Assembly (NCBI GenBank): GCA_013368445.1
Contig: JAACJO010000005.1
Coordinates: 62,001-126,000 of the forward strand
DNA length: 64,000 nucleotides
Reading direction: 5' to 3'
Source: Leucocoprinus leucothites
Taxonomy: Eukaryota; Basidiomycota; Agaricomycetes; Agaricales; Agaricaceae
Shown: positions 1 through 11,229 of the stretch, one piece after another
Numbering within the stretch: the first letter of the stretch is position 1
Layout: every line of letters starts with the position of its first letter
Position numbers and translations under genes: made by a program
Notes under the pieces: model-generated
Seen by the model: the letters and a program-made list of their open reading frames with translations, nothing else
Database searches by the model: none
Told to the model about the DNA's origin: nothing

Positions 1-33
1 CCGTTGCTGATAGATGATATAGGATGAGCTCAG

Positions 34-1381
34 TTAATTTCCTCGCCAGCAACATGGGCCTTGCAAGCGCGGAAAGGACCCTTTACTATATCCGTATATT
101 CACGGAGTTCCTCTCTCAGCCGGAATACAGCAACTTGGTGGTCGCCTTCGGCATTCTTAATGAACCTCTCCTTGGCACTATCGGCCAAGAGACGCTCACT
201 AGTTTCTACCTGAGAGCATACGACACGGTACGAAGTGTCACTGGCCTTGGTGAGGGCAACGGTCCTGTACGTACGGAAACCTTCTGCCAAGACTCTCGCC
301 ACTGACATTTCAACTAGTACATCGTATTTGGTGATGGCTTCCAGCTCGGACAGTGGTCCGGGGCCTTGCAGGGTGGAGACAGAATGATCCTCGATCAGCA
401 TCCGTACTTTGCGTTCGGAAATGCAGGAGATGACCCGATCACGGGTGCTGCTGCTGATGGCTTACCAGGCGGAGAGTGGCCCTTGCGCGCGTGTAATGCT
501 TGGGGTCCTCCAGCAAACCAGAGGTGAGAAGTGTTATTCCTTGGTACAATACAACCTGGACTCACTTCTTTAGTCGCCGAAACTTTGGGCTATACTTCGC
601 CGGAGAGCTTGCTGCCTCGCCAAACGACTGTGGGTTATTCCTAAATGGTGTCGGCAACGGACCTTCGAGCTCGCAGTGTGCCGAGTATGATGCTTGGGAA
701 AGCTACAACCCGGCGATGAAGCAAGGAATTGAGAACTTCGTCTTGGCGACATTCGATGCTGTACAGGATTGGTTCTTCTGGACCTGGAAGGTATGCTAGC
801 GCTACTCAACTAGCAGACGCTCCAACTCACCACACCTCCAGATTGGTCCCTCACAAGCCGGCCGTGTTGAAACACCTCTATGGTCATACCAGCTAGGACT
901 ACAAAACGGTTGGATCCCGCAAGACCCTAGAGTTGCTTCAGGCAAATGTGTAGCTCTTGGCGCTGCACAGGATCTGTTCGACGGAAACTACAAGCCTTGG
1001 CAAACTGGTACTCCATCCTCCATCCCGGCTTCATCTACCCAGGCATTCCCTTGGCCTCCCGCGGCGATTACGTCTGCGGATGTGCCTGTCTCTCTTCTCC
1101 CAACGTATACCAATACGGCCCCCATCATCACACTACCTCCTCAGACCTATACCAGTGCGCCAAGTCAAGTGACAGTGAGCGTTGATGGGTGGTTTGATGC
1201 TAGTGATACCCAACTGGGGATTACCACCATTGAGGGATGCCCGTATCCTGATGAGTATACCCCTACCTTTAGCGTCGTTCCTACTGCTCCTTGTACTGGA
1301 CCTGATTCCGCTCCTGCTGCGGTAACGCCTCCTCCCGCTGTGGTGACGCCCACGCCTGCGGTAGCCACCCCTCCCGCATAA
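34..1381 (+). CDS. Exo-beta-1,3-glucanase, glycoside hydrolase family 5 (3' part)
   Basis: Partial gene cut by the window start. Visible exons are about 34-266, 318-523, 574-790 and 842-1381 with GT-AG introns. The translation holds the GH5 acid/base motif FGILNEP, the DQHPYFAFG segment, a Cys-containing loop (PNDCGLFLNG) and the FFWTWKIG strand-8 motif typical of fungal exo-1,3-beta-glucanases of the GH5_9 type. The last about 40 residues are Pro/Ala/Thr-rich (TPPPAVVTPTPAV), like an O-glycosylated cell-wall tail. The known role of the family is release of glucose from cell-wall beta-1,3-glucan outside the cell. The N terminus and any signal peptide lie outside the window. The family call is firm; the exact substrate is inferred. 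Confidence 0.88.
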
Positions 1382-1605
1382 AAATGGACTACTGCTTTCG
1401 CTGCGTTAGAATATCATGACCATGGACCGTTATATTTTAATTTATGATCGTTCGGACCTGGATTTTTTGCTGTCGGGTTTTTCTTGTTTATTTGAACTTG
1501 ATAGCAGTTGTAGATACTTATTGAACTATTACTCGTTACGTGATGACTATTGATGTACGTGACTTACGGACTTTGTGTATTTGATCACGCTCGTTTTACT
1601 TGTTT
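1382..1605. other. Intergenic: 3' UTR of the glucanase and COG6 promoter
   Basis: AT-rich stretch with no coding signal on either strand. It must hold the glucanase 3' end and the COG6 promoter, but I see no clear TATA box or polyadenylation motif. Confidence 0.5.
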
Positions 1606-4542
1606 ATGCCGTTCATGACTTCCGCTGTCGCCTCCTCTTCTCAGTCTCTACCCTCACAAGCGACGGAAAAGAAACAGCCTACATCACAAACACGAAATCC
1701 AGTTGCTTTACGACTCTATAAAGTCCTTAGCACCAACTTTGAAGATGATGCAACACGGGAGGCACTACAAACCCTCTCAGATCTCTATGCGCCCTCAATA
1801 AAAGGGAAAGAGCCTATTAAGCCCATCGACGAATTCGAGGATGAAGATGATATAGTGGACACTGCGTATGATGGCAACAAGACACAGGTCCAACCCTCTG
1901 TTGAAGTTGTTCCCGGAGAAGTTGCGGCACGGGCACGGAAACATCTGCGAAGGGATATGGAGAAGAAACTCGCTGAAGGAAGTCGCCAGTTTCTCAAAGC
2001 ACTAGGCGAGGTCGATCAAGTGTGTGGTTTTCGTTACCATGTATGTGATGTTATTCTCAAGTTTGCCTGTGTAGAAACTGAACGAATTGCAAACTCATCT
2101 TAGTGTTATGCATTCGAGCTGTGATGAGGCCGAAGCTCAGTTAAACTTGACTGAAGAATCAAGTCGGACATTGTTAGAACGTGCAGGCAGTCTGAGGGAC
2201 GAAAGGTGAGAGGAAATATGGCTTTCAGTCTGGGGTTACAGCTGAATCACCGCTGTTAGGAAGGAGGTTGAGGACAAGAAATCGATCATCGGGCTGTTCT
2301 TGTCCAAGTTCACTTTGACCGAAGAAGAGGTGGAGATCGTCAAGTCTAGGGATACACCTATTGGAACACGCTTCTTCCAGACGATGGACAAGACGGAGAA
2401 GATCAGAGATGACTGTCGGGTGCTCATGGCGGGAGAGGATGGACCGACGCAGTCAGGGTACGTATATTTCACCATTCTATCTGTTCGCTATATGCTGAGA
2501 TAGGGTGTAGAATGGATATTATGGCTGCTACGTCATCCTACCTCGAACATGGCTATGAGAAACTCCTTCGCTGGACGTCAACTGAGTTTCGCCAGATTGG
2601 CAGAGAGATGCAGATTGAAGTTAACCCGATGCTTCGCGAAGCTATAAAGAGGTTTAGAAAGAGACCTGAGCTGCTCACGTGCGTACTCTACCGGATGTGC
2701 CTGTGGGTACAGCTAATGCTCTATCTAGTGAAGCGTTGACCAACCTCTCGGAAACACGTCAAGCCACACTACTCTCTTCCTTCCTCACTGCTTTGACGCG
2801 CGGTGGACCCTCTGGTCTGCCTAGGCCCATTGAGCTTCACGCTCATGATCCTATGCGATATGTAGGAGACATGTTGGCATGGGTTCATCAAGTCATTGCT
2901 GCAGAACAAGAGTTTCTTGAAAGCCTCTTCGGTCTGCAGTCTGCTAGGCGTATGGTGGGTAGTGTGCGGCAATTTGGTTCTGGTGGTGAGGAGGAAGAGT
3001 GGATTCAAGAGTTGCTGGATCTAGCTGTTGGAAAACTCTGCGTTCCGTTGAAGGTATGGCTTGAACACTGCTACCTACTGAATGGTGTTCCTGAAAAGAA
3101 GTTTTTTTTAAAAAAAAGATGAGGGTACAGCAGACCGTTCGCTCGCAAGAGAGTAGCATCGTATCGTACAAGATTGCCAACCTCTTACAATTTTACCTCT
3201 TTACAATGCGAAGGACGATTGGTGATCAAGCCATTTTGACGACAACTTTACAGGAGTAAGTCCCGCATTTCTGGATTAGTTTCGAAGCTAACAATCTAGC
3301 AGCGTCACCGATCTCGCGTACAAGGTATTTTATGAGTCTATACAGGGACAAGCACGCGCTTTAGGTCGCGTCCAACTCGTATGTGTTCTAGATTCTTCTA
3401 TCGCTAGTGCTAAACAAAAGCCCCAGGATGCCGACGATCCATCCCTAACACCACCTTTTGCTGTTTTGGACCATTCACAAATCCTACGCGACATTATGGC
3501 TGTCTACCAATCCTCCATCATCGGCGATGAGGATGAGAGCGAGCTTCAGGCCGGGTTCTCTAGAGTCCTTGATATCATGATTGATCCTGTAGTCGAGACC
3601 TGTGCAGCCGCTAGCGAAAGGAAGAAGCACCTGAGACCGAGATGGGATCAGGCGGTATTCATGTTGAACTGCTTGAGTTATCTCCTAGTGAGCCTCGCCT
3701 CGAGTTGGTATTTGATCAATACTGAATCAGGCATTCATCTCATCAGACCGTCCTTGAACCGTTCTCGTTTACAGTAGCAAAACAAGAGATGATCAGGAAC
3801 GTACTCAATGTACGGATAGCGGCCCTGATAGATGAACACGTCCGTTGCGTTTTCTACATTGGATAACGCGCAGCTGCTAACGTTATTTTTAAACAGTACA
3901 TTAACATTATGAATGATGCAGGCATTTACCAAGCCTATCAAACCTGTCAGAATCGCACTTCAGACGTTAGTCCCGCTCCTCTCTCCGAATCGTCAGAACT
4001 CCACTAAACATCTCCAATCACTATAGGAGCCCCTTTCACGGGTGCCCTCTATGCGCCCGACAGATCTACAAAGATCCCTTCGGAGCTTCTCAACGTGGCT
4101 CTCAGGCTCTGAAGTTCTACATTCACCACGACTCTCGCAGTTGGTGATCCAAAAGTTGCATGAGAGGGTACATCAAGATGCCCTCAGGAGAGTTGTAAAG
4201 GCGTACAAGGGTTTGTGTGAAGAGATTGGAAAGCCCGAGAACCGGTATGAGGCTGCGAGTACCTTGTTGGGGAGTGAGAGGCCATTTGGGAGGGTGGACT
4301 TGTTGTATCAGATTCTCGGTCTTGAAGAAGACGACGATGAGAACGATACGGATGGTCGCCAAGTGGATGAGAGTGAAGAGGAGGATGAGGAGGATGAGGA
4401 TGAGGATGAGGATGAGGATGAGGGAGAGGATGAAGAGGACGAAGAGAGCGAGGAAGAGGATGAAGAGGATGAGGAGGACGAAGAGGACGAAGAAATGGAT
4501 GATCCAAGCCTGAACGATGGTGAAAGGAAGGAAAGGAAATAG
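1606..4542 (+). CDS. COG6: Conserved oligomeric Golgi complex subunit 6 (COG6)
   Basis: Multi-exon gene with about ten short introns. The N-terminal part contains NPVALRLYKVLSTNFEDD, matching the opening of COG6 proteins. The middle holds the signature ALTRGGPSGLPRPIELHAHD followed by PMRYVGDMLAWVHQ, which is near-diagnostic for COG6. The C-terminal part (SMRPTDLQRSLRSFSTWLSG, ending near a GRVDLLYQILGL segment) also fits. COG6 is part of lobe B of the COG tether, which captures retrograde vesicles at the Golgi. The ATG at 1606 was chosen as the first in frame; the one at 1615 is an alternative. Oddity: after the family's usual end the protein runs into about 45 almost purely Asp/Glu residues. 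Intron ends were judged by eye. Confidence 0.9.
4366..4500 (+). repeat. GAT/GAG/GAA codon repeat encoding an acidic tail
   Basis: Imperfect trinucleotide/hexanucleotide repeat of GAT, GAG, GAC and GAA codons at the 3' end of COG6. It encodes an Asp/Glu run. The complementary strand is open for about 169 codons only because of this repeat. Confidence 0.85.
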
Positions 4543-4730
4543 ATCCGCTACACATAGCTTCCTCAGTTTTGAGGCTGTATCGAAATATATACTGAGAAAT
4601 TCGAGTGCCTCGCTGCCTTGAATGCCCAACACAGCGAAGCATCGATCGAAGAAATGGCTGCTAATAGTCGTGAGAACATTGCGAAATGATATTTATTCGC
4701 ACCTCTCACGATCTTTTCTTATAATTAGCC

Positions 4731-6320
4731 ATGGTCAACCTCCCCTTGACGCCAAAAGGAATTTCCAAGCTATTGCAATTAACCGGAAAGATATATGAAA
4801 CCAATATCGTGGCTCAAATTTTGATTCCTACATGGCCAGATTACGAACTCTTTGAATCCATGGACCCACCAGTGCCTTATTCAAAGACACTTGAAGTGGT
4901 CGTATCAGATGGTGACAACTACACCGAAGCCATCATCTCCGTTGAGCGCGATGAACTGCTCAGACCATTTGAAGAACTAGCTCTGATCAGGATCCGAAAG
5001 GCCATCTCATGTTGCATAGGGATGACTTGGTAAGCTTTGCTTCATTGAAATAATTGATTTTTCTGTGCATTCAATCTATGAAGGCAACTGATACTCGAGG
5101 ACCCCGAGCTCCTCAGTACTCAAGAAACGGTCTTAGGAAAGCCGTTCTCCGGGAGACCCAAAATTCAGAACGGTATGTCACACCTGAACTTACCTCCTGA
5201 AAAGACCGGAGCTCATGATATTAGCCACGGGAAACCCTGTTCCCATCGCTGCGCTCAAGCATTTCAAGGACAACGAGATTCCTCCTCTTCGAGCTCTGGT
5301 TACATACAAATCGCGTCTTATTGATCCGCGAGATTTACCGATTCGCACTTTCTTCATTGTCCACCTGCTTGACGAATCTAGCGAAATAAGCGCTTTTGCT
5401 GAAGACTGCGTCGCTTTGGAGCTTTATCACCGCTTAATATTAGGCAAGGTCTACTATTTCTCCGGTTTCAGGCATCGATAGTTCGGCGGTGGATCTCTAC
5501 ACAACCTGGAGAACGAGGGTTCATTGTGCCTCACGAAGAAAACAATCGTCGTTGAGGTCAGTTTCTCATGGTTCGGTGCCTTTCCTCCAACCTACACTCA
5601 AAATTCTCAGTGTAATGACACCGATGACACTCCAAAGCTTCGGTTCAATTTTATTCCAATCCCGAAACTCCGGCAAGTAGAACTAACTGAAACAAAACGA
5701 AGCCCAGCCGGCCGTTATGGTCCACTCAAAGAGCAGGAAATTTTCGCAAAGGCAAGCGCTGAATTGGTCCATTGCTCTAATAACAGCTGACTATCCTCAA
5801 GTCTGTCGATGCGATTGGAATAGTGCATCATGTTGGTCCCCTTGGGGAGATAGGTGATAAGCCAGAAAAAGTAGGTACTGTCCCGTTGCGAGATTACTGG
5901 ATTTTTGAGAGCATCATTGATAGAAACTCCCTAAACGCGAAATCGCCATTTATGACCAAGCGGGGGTCTTGTTTCCGGTCGTTCTATGGTCCTACAACGC
6001 GGAGGAATTTGACGCCGACCCGGGCACAATTGTTGCTTTCAGAAATGCTCGTTTAACAGAAATCGGTTTGCGTCATCCTTAATCAATGTCTATCACGGCT
6101 TACAATTCTCCCAGAATCGTACCACGACGAGGACATTGAAGGAACATACGAGTTTTCATTGGTGCTCTCAGTGATTACACCCAGCACTGTTCATCTTGAG
6201 CCCGATGTCGAAGAACGCTTTGTTCTGGATCAATGGCGCCACCTCGATTGTGATCTTATAAGCATTCCCACCAATCGCAATCCAAAACATATGTTACTAG
6301 GAACATTATGCGAGTCCTAA
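4731..6320 (+). pseudogene. RPA70-like protein (N, A and B domains), copy A, in-frame TAG
   Basis: Seven exons (4731-5029, 5084-5172, 5225-5556, 5611-5751, 5802-5870, 5924-6065, 6115-6320) join in one frame of 426 codons. Codon 215 (5479-5481) is TAG. The first exon matches the RPA70 N-terminal OB domain (LTPKGISKLLQL, LEVVVSDG). Next comes a DBD-A-like OB fold (PIAALKHF, HLLDESSEISAFA, GKVYYFSG), then a DBD-B-like fold (IYDQAGVLFPVVLWSYNAEEF). The protein ends right after the segment matching RPA70's NPDIPEAYKL, so the zinc-bearing DBD-C that holds the RPA trimer is absent. The intron at 5752 starts with GC instead of GT. It may be a truncated gene (214 aa) or a dying one. The neighbour at 9568 is the intact paralogue. 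Confidence 0.72.
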
Positions 6321-6894
6321 CACTCCGTATTTATGTTTTTGGCCGTGGTCAGCGCACATATCCTGGTTTCAGTGATGTAAATGACTTTCAGGTAAGCTGA
6401 CTAAAATCAAAACACAATCAGCCTTTTGGCTATCATGGACTCCCATTTTAGGACACAGGAATAGATCTGTCTGGTACTGTCGTTCCAGCCACCAGCATCA
6501 AAAGCTCGGGGTGCGGGGAGCGTTTTTAATGTCATCTTCGTTGAAACTATGTTTAACATCTAATGCTATATAGTTCAGCCCACAAGTGAACGCGAATACG
6601 TCAAAGCTCGGGAGAGCCTTCACTGTCAGCAGTAATTGCGACTTTCTCAAACGTCCAGCCAGTCTCGGTACAAGACGTCCACACGTGGACGTCTTGTGCC
6701 TTGGCCACCACTTCCAAACCGGGAGGGGTTCGCTGAACCTAAACGTCTAGCAACCACCAAGGTTCAGGCCTAAGGCGTCCAGGCGCCACATTCGAAATTT
6801 GAAGCGTATGGGGTCACCCTGTCATGTGGTTTAATAGGCATGGGAAGCAAGTGGCAACGAAACCCGACCGCCAGTGATTGTGATTCATGGTCCA
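6321..6894. other. Non-coding or decayed sequence
   Basis: No open frame longer than about 60 codons and no recognisable protein. The stretch just after gene A (6320-6530) has a splice-like GTAAGC near 6392 but I cannot assign it. Confidence 0.4.
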
Positions 6895-7030
6895 TTCACT
6901 GAAGATTGGAAATTTTCGCAAGTGGAAGCCTCTACCGATAGCTCAATATTTTCAAGTCTGCCGGCGTGATTATAGTGATGCGTTGCGTTAATCCCCCGAG
7001 GAGATAGCTGACGAACCAGTAAATGAAATT
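6895..7030 (+). pseudogene. Relic of an RPA70-like gene
   Basis: The nucleotide sequence (GGAAATTTTCGCAAG, later TCAAGTCTG and CCCCGAGGAGATAG) aligns with gene A around 5735-5860, that is, the end of exon 4, intron 4 and exon 5. It holds several stops and no usable frame. It is a remnant of another tandem copy. Confidence 0.55.
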
Positions 7031-8209
7031 GATAAAATGCCATCTCCGTCAGGAGTTTCGGTCAAGTTTCGATTTTCTGGATGCTCCAATCTGAACACGC
7101 GACTTCGGCCCATAGTAGAGGAACTTGATTTTCGTGGAACAACAATCTCGGAATTTGATCATATATCGAGCCTTCCAACACCCGACATGTTCAAGGGAAA
7201 GGTAGTCACTATTTCTCCCACTCCTAATTTTACCGCTGACGAATACTGCTTCGTGCCAATGAGCTCAACACAAGGGGATTCTAGCCATCACCATTCTCAA
7301 TTCACTCGGTAAGCCCCCATAGAACCAATTGTAGGGTTTCCGGAGACCACCATTGCGCCATATTTGGTTTCCAGCAACTGTGGTCACTTCGCGGATGTTA
7401 AGTTGCCTGATCGCGCGCATGCGGCGGTAAGGACTTTTTGGTGCATTCATTGAGCTCGACATTCTAATTATTCTACACTCTCAGCTACACATTCGCCTTT
7501 CTTGCCTCTCCTTTAAAGACCTGGTAGGACCAAGACCGCAACCCGGAGCTACCGAAATGTGCTGTGATCGATCAAGACCGTATGCGCGTTGGTGGCCTAA
7601 GCACCCTCCGGTCTATATCACTAGACTCTGATGCTCGTTCGAGGACCACTGGATATCATTTGATGCCAATGAATTCTGGTATGGTTATTGTCATGTATGC
7701 GTACTGGCTCCAATAGTTTGCAGTCTGATGCTGTCCTCAACTGATAGCTCGAATCTGAATACGAGGAACCTGGGGCGAGTAGTGTACCTTCAACAATTCA
7801 CAATCGGACGAGTGGCAATAATGGTGTAACTGGTACACTTGATGGACCTCAAAAGGTTGGCATAGGTTTACTCCGAGCAAGAAGCAATCATTGTCATTCC
7901 TGCTATCTGATTCCTGCTGAATCCCTGCTCTAATCCTCATAAGAGATAGAAATCTGACATAAGATCACATACAGGAGACGCATCCTTGGGCTATTGTTAT
8001 TGCGGACTACTACAGCCAGAATGAGCTTCGACAAATCCTCGTCATTCGACTTCGATATAGTGGTACTAGACACAAGCCATACAGCATAAATTCAAACTTC
8101 AGAAAGTTAGTCCGTTGTCATTAAACTGCAAAGTGATGTAATGGCTGTATATCAGGGTCGTGAGTACAAGAACTTTTGCTTCATGATCATCTTACTCACG
8201 AGCATTTCT
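7031..8209. other. Unassigned region with a 91-codon ORF and diverged repeats
   Basis: An ATG ORF at 7037-7312 (+) encodes 91 residues that I do not recognise. A stretch beginning TCCAATCTGAACACG near 7084 resembles one beginning TCGAATCTGAATACG near 7748, so the region may hold two diverged copies of an unknown sequence. Nothing else is supported. Confidence 0.35.
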
Positions 8210-8546
8210 TCACTGGCAGTTAGACTCGCAGGGAGGGTTTCCAGCACAATCTTTGTCTTCGTAGCAAGTAACCGACATTTTGGTCCAGCACCATGATCCT
8301 CCGTTGTCGCAGTACTTCCAGCAGTTGTGAGGCCAAGTCCCGCTACCACATCCGTAACCATCGAGTAATGCCCCGTTGGAGCTACTGACGCTGTCAGCAC
8401 TAGATAGGCACCAAGTTACAAGTCAGTCACTACAACGCACAGTGTTACAGGAAACAGGGCACTCACCCAGCATCGTCGCGTGTTAACAATCTAGGGTTGC
8501 CGAAGGCCGCAGCTGTGGTCAAAGCGAGAATCAAGAAACGCAACAT
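8210..8546 (-). CDS. Small secreted cysteine-rich peptide (89 aa)
   Basis: Two exons, complement of 8467-8546 and 8210-8399, joined by a GTGAGT...TAG intron of 67 nt. The 89-residue product starts with a clear signal peptide (MLRFLILALTTAAAFG), then a short propeptide-like stretch with Arg (RLLTRDD). The mature part of about 60 residues holds eight cysteines, in the pattern C-x7-C-x3-C-x6-C-x7-C-x5-C-x5-C-x3-C, and several Trp. An even number of cysteines, small size and secretion signal suggest a disulfide-stabilised extracellular peptide. The C-x3-C spacing recalls defensin-like folds, but the C-x-C of that fold is missing. I do not recognise the family; it could be an antimicrobial, effector-like or cell-wall peptide. 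A TATA box lies upstream. Confidence 0.75.
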
Positions 8547-8632
8547 GGTTGTTGAGAGCGAAAAGTATGCAGTGGAATCAGGAAAGTTGCTTTAGAGTAG
8601 ATACCCTGAGGCATAGAGGTGAGCATGCGGGA

Positions 8633-8640
8633 CTTATATA
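8633..8640 (-). promoter_or_regulatory. TATA box of the secreted peptide gene
   Basis: TATATAAG on the minus strand, about 90 nt upstream of the ATG at 8546, which would leave a 5' UTR of roughly 60 nt. It is the only strong TATA in this intergenic stretch. Confidence 0.55.
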
Positions 8641-8649
8641 CGCGCACTT

Positions 8650-9567
8650 GAACCAGGGTTGCGAGGGCTCAGCGCCCATTTTCGGAACCTGGAGATAAAA
8701 AACGAACGTGTTAAGGCATTCGAAGTCCGCTTAGTGTAAGAGCACTAAGGTTGTATGTAAGACATCTCCAGTGTTACGTTGCGTCTGAACTTCTACAGTA
8801 AGTAGTTGTAGGTATTGGCAAAGATCGGCAGACTCAATGACGCTAGGAATAAGTTTCCTTGGTCTCAACCTACTATGGCCACCCCACCTTTCATGCACCA
8901 CCACCCTCCTTCGTGTACCTTCAAATTTCTAGCCCCTCTCGCTCTCTTTGCACAAATCTTGAACAGCACCAGAACATATTATTCTACGAATTTTGACAGT
9001 TTTTTTTCAAAGTGTGTAGTTTTGATATGGTAGTGACAGATGTGTGACAGATGAAGGTGGTATGTAGTGCACGGAGGGTGGGGCAGGGTAGGGTCACTGG
9101 TGGCGTATAAAAATGAATTTTCATCGGGGTAAGAACATGAGCAGAACGTCATCTGAGCACTTGATGATCCGATATATTAAGTGGCGACAAAGTGTTTTAG
9201 AGTTTGAGCATTGTAAGGACTTCATCCGAGCCGACACGCCAGCACCTCCAGGACCTTCCAATGCTATTTTACGTGTGCTGGCCGTCCAGCAATCATGCTG
9301 TGCTGAAGATTGAAACCATAGGTCTAATACAGTGCCTATACTCTTCGAGTTTCTGAAGTCAGGCCCGTGTGAATGACATTGAAATATAACCTCAAAAAAT
9401 GCCCGATATTCCACGTACAATACAGTATGTATGAAACGCGTCGGGTCACGTTGCCATGCGGTTTAATGGCGTGGGAAGAAAACGCGCTGCATGGAGAGTT
9501 GACTAGGACTTGTCATTATCCAATATTCATTGGTCAAATTGACCTTCCTCCTACTTGCCTCCTTGTC
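8650..9567. other. Intergenic, nothing recognised
   Basis: About 900 nt between the secreted peptide gene and RPA70-like copy B. Short ORFs at 8815-9033 and 9113-9313 look random. The stretch just before 9568 must hold the promoter of copy B. Confidence 0.4.
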
Positions 9568-11147
9568 ATGGTCAATGTTCAGTTAACGCCTAATGGAATT
9601 CCAAAACTTTTGCGATTAACTGGGAGGGTTCATAAAACTGACATCGCTGTCCAAGTTTTGACCCCTACATGGCCGAGATTTGGTTTCGCGAGGCTCCCCT
9701 CACCAAGTAGGGGAAAACTCGACGTAGTCGTGTCGGATGGGGTCCACTACACTCCTGCTGTTATTTATATCCCAAGCAACAATAAATCGCTCTATGATTT
9801 CTCCCATTCGGCAGTTATTCGGGTTCGCAAGGCCGTTTGTTGCAAGCTACTTGGTGGGACACCGTGAGTTTGATATTTCCCCTAGTGAAGACAAGCATCT
9901 GATCAATGAAGCCATCTGATCCTTGAGAGTCCGGAGCCCCTAGAACTCGAGTCTGGTCAAGTCATTGGCAGACCTCTTTTGAACTTGCAAACAATCCAGA
10001 GCAGTTCGTCGCAATTTGCTCACGTTTGCAACACTCCTTGAATCCTTTCACCAGCTTGTGGAGGCAATGGTGTTCCACTTGACGCGCTCAAATATTTCAA
10101 GGTCAACCAAATTCCTCCTCTACGAGTTCTTGTAACATACAAATCGCGCCTCAATGACCCGCGGCATACGTCCACCCAAACCTTCTTCGTTGTCCATCTG
10201 ATGGATGAATCTAGTGAAATGCGGGGTTACGCACACGATCACATTGCCCTGGAACTTTACGATCGCCTAGTACCTGGGAAAACATATGACATTTCTGGCT
10301 TGAACTATGGCTATGGCGGCTGTGATTTCTTCTTCAACCTGAAAAACTTGTCCACTTTCCAGCTCACGAGAACTTCGGTTGTTGAAGAGGTCTGTCTCTA
10401 TCATTGGTCTCCATCTATTTCTGTTCTCTGACCTATACCCATCAGTATACTGACACGCAAGAGCCTCTGAAGCTTCGATTCAACTTTGTTCCGATACCCA
10501 AGTTCCGCAGCGTCAAGCTACCCTGCTCGAAGGCGCTGTGGGAAGAGAAAGCTGACAACTATCCACAAAAAAAGTCACAAACATTTGCGAAGGTGGGCTC
10601 CGTAAAAGTTTAATATCCTCCAAATGCTGACGATTATTGAAGGGAATTGATGTAATTGGAGTCGTCCAGCATGTTGGGCCCCTCGACGTAATTCCCGGCA
10701 GTGCAAACAATATACCAGTGTCACCTGGGTCAGGACCTCGATCTCACCCTGATCTTCCCAAACGCAAAGTCATGATTTTTGACCAAGCGGGAATACTACT
10801 ACCTGTCTTTCTATGGTCTTATAATGCCGAAGAATTCACTGCCACACCAGGCAACATAGTTGCTTTTAGAAATGCCCTATTGACGGAATCCAGTAAGTTC
10901 ATTTTCAAGTCATTCTACTTACCTATATAACGCTTCCTCAGAGACATGGATCGATGGAGAAGCAGAGGATACAGCCGAGATCTCACTTTACCTCTCAGTA
11001 GTCACTCCAAGCACAGTGCATATTGAACCCGATGTTGAGGAACGTTTCGCACTTGAGCACTGGCGCAACCTCGACAGAGAGTTCTCCCATCTCCCCACAA
11101 GCTACAGTACACGGCATATGGTAGTAGGACTATCATGTGAACCCTAA
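9568..11147 (+). CDS. RPA70-like protein (N, A and B domains), copy B, intact
   Basis: Six exons (9568-9863, 9912-10003, 10055-10389, 10446-10592, 10643-10892, 10942-11147) give 441 residues without a stop. Order of domains: N-terminal OB domain (LTPNGIPKLLRLTG, LDVVVSDG), DBD-A-like OB fold (PLDALKYFKVNQIPPLRVLV, HLMDESSEMRG, GKTYDISG), DBD-B-like fold (IFDQAGILLPVFLWSYNAEEF), and a final EPDVEERFALEHW matching the end of RPA70 DBD-B. RPA70 is normally about 600 residues; the C-terminal zinc-bearing DBD-C is missing. Inference: it may bind single-stranded DNA or partner peptides but should not assemble the RPA heterotrimer. It is the only intact member of this tandem cluster. The ATG was chosen because it aligns with copy A. 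Confidence 0.8.
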
Positions 11148-11229
11148 TGTTACATCTTTAATTGACTGTACTTTACCAGCTGTATGAAGGAGACTGGTAT
11201 GTTTGATAGGCTAGCGACTGGGTTGTAAG

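Noticed and set aside
30..401. 123-codon minus-strand ORF
   Set aside because: It runs antisense to exons of the GH5 gene, starts at a non-ATG codon and resembles nothing.
4123..4642. Long minus-strand ORFs across the end of COG6
   Set aside because: They are the complement of the acidic codon repeat and encode Leu/Ile/Phe or Pro/His runs without any motif.
7737..7940. 67-codon minus-strand ORF between the RPA70-like copies
   Set aside because: No homology, no splice support, ordinary random length.
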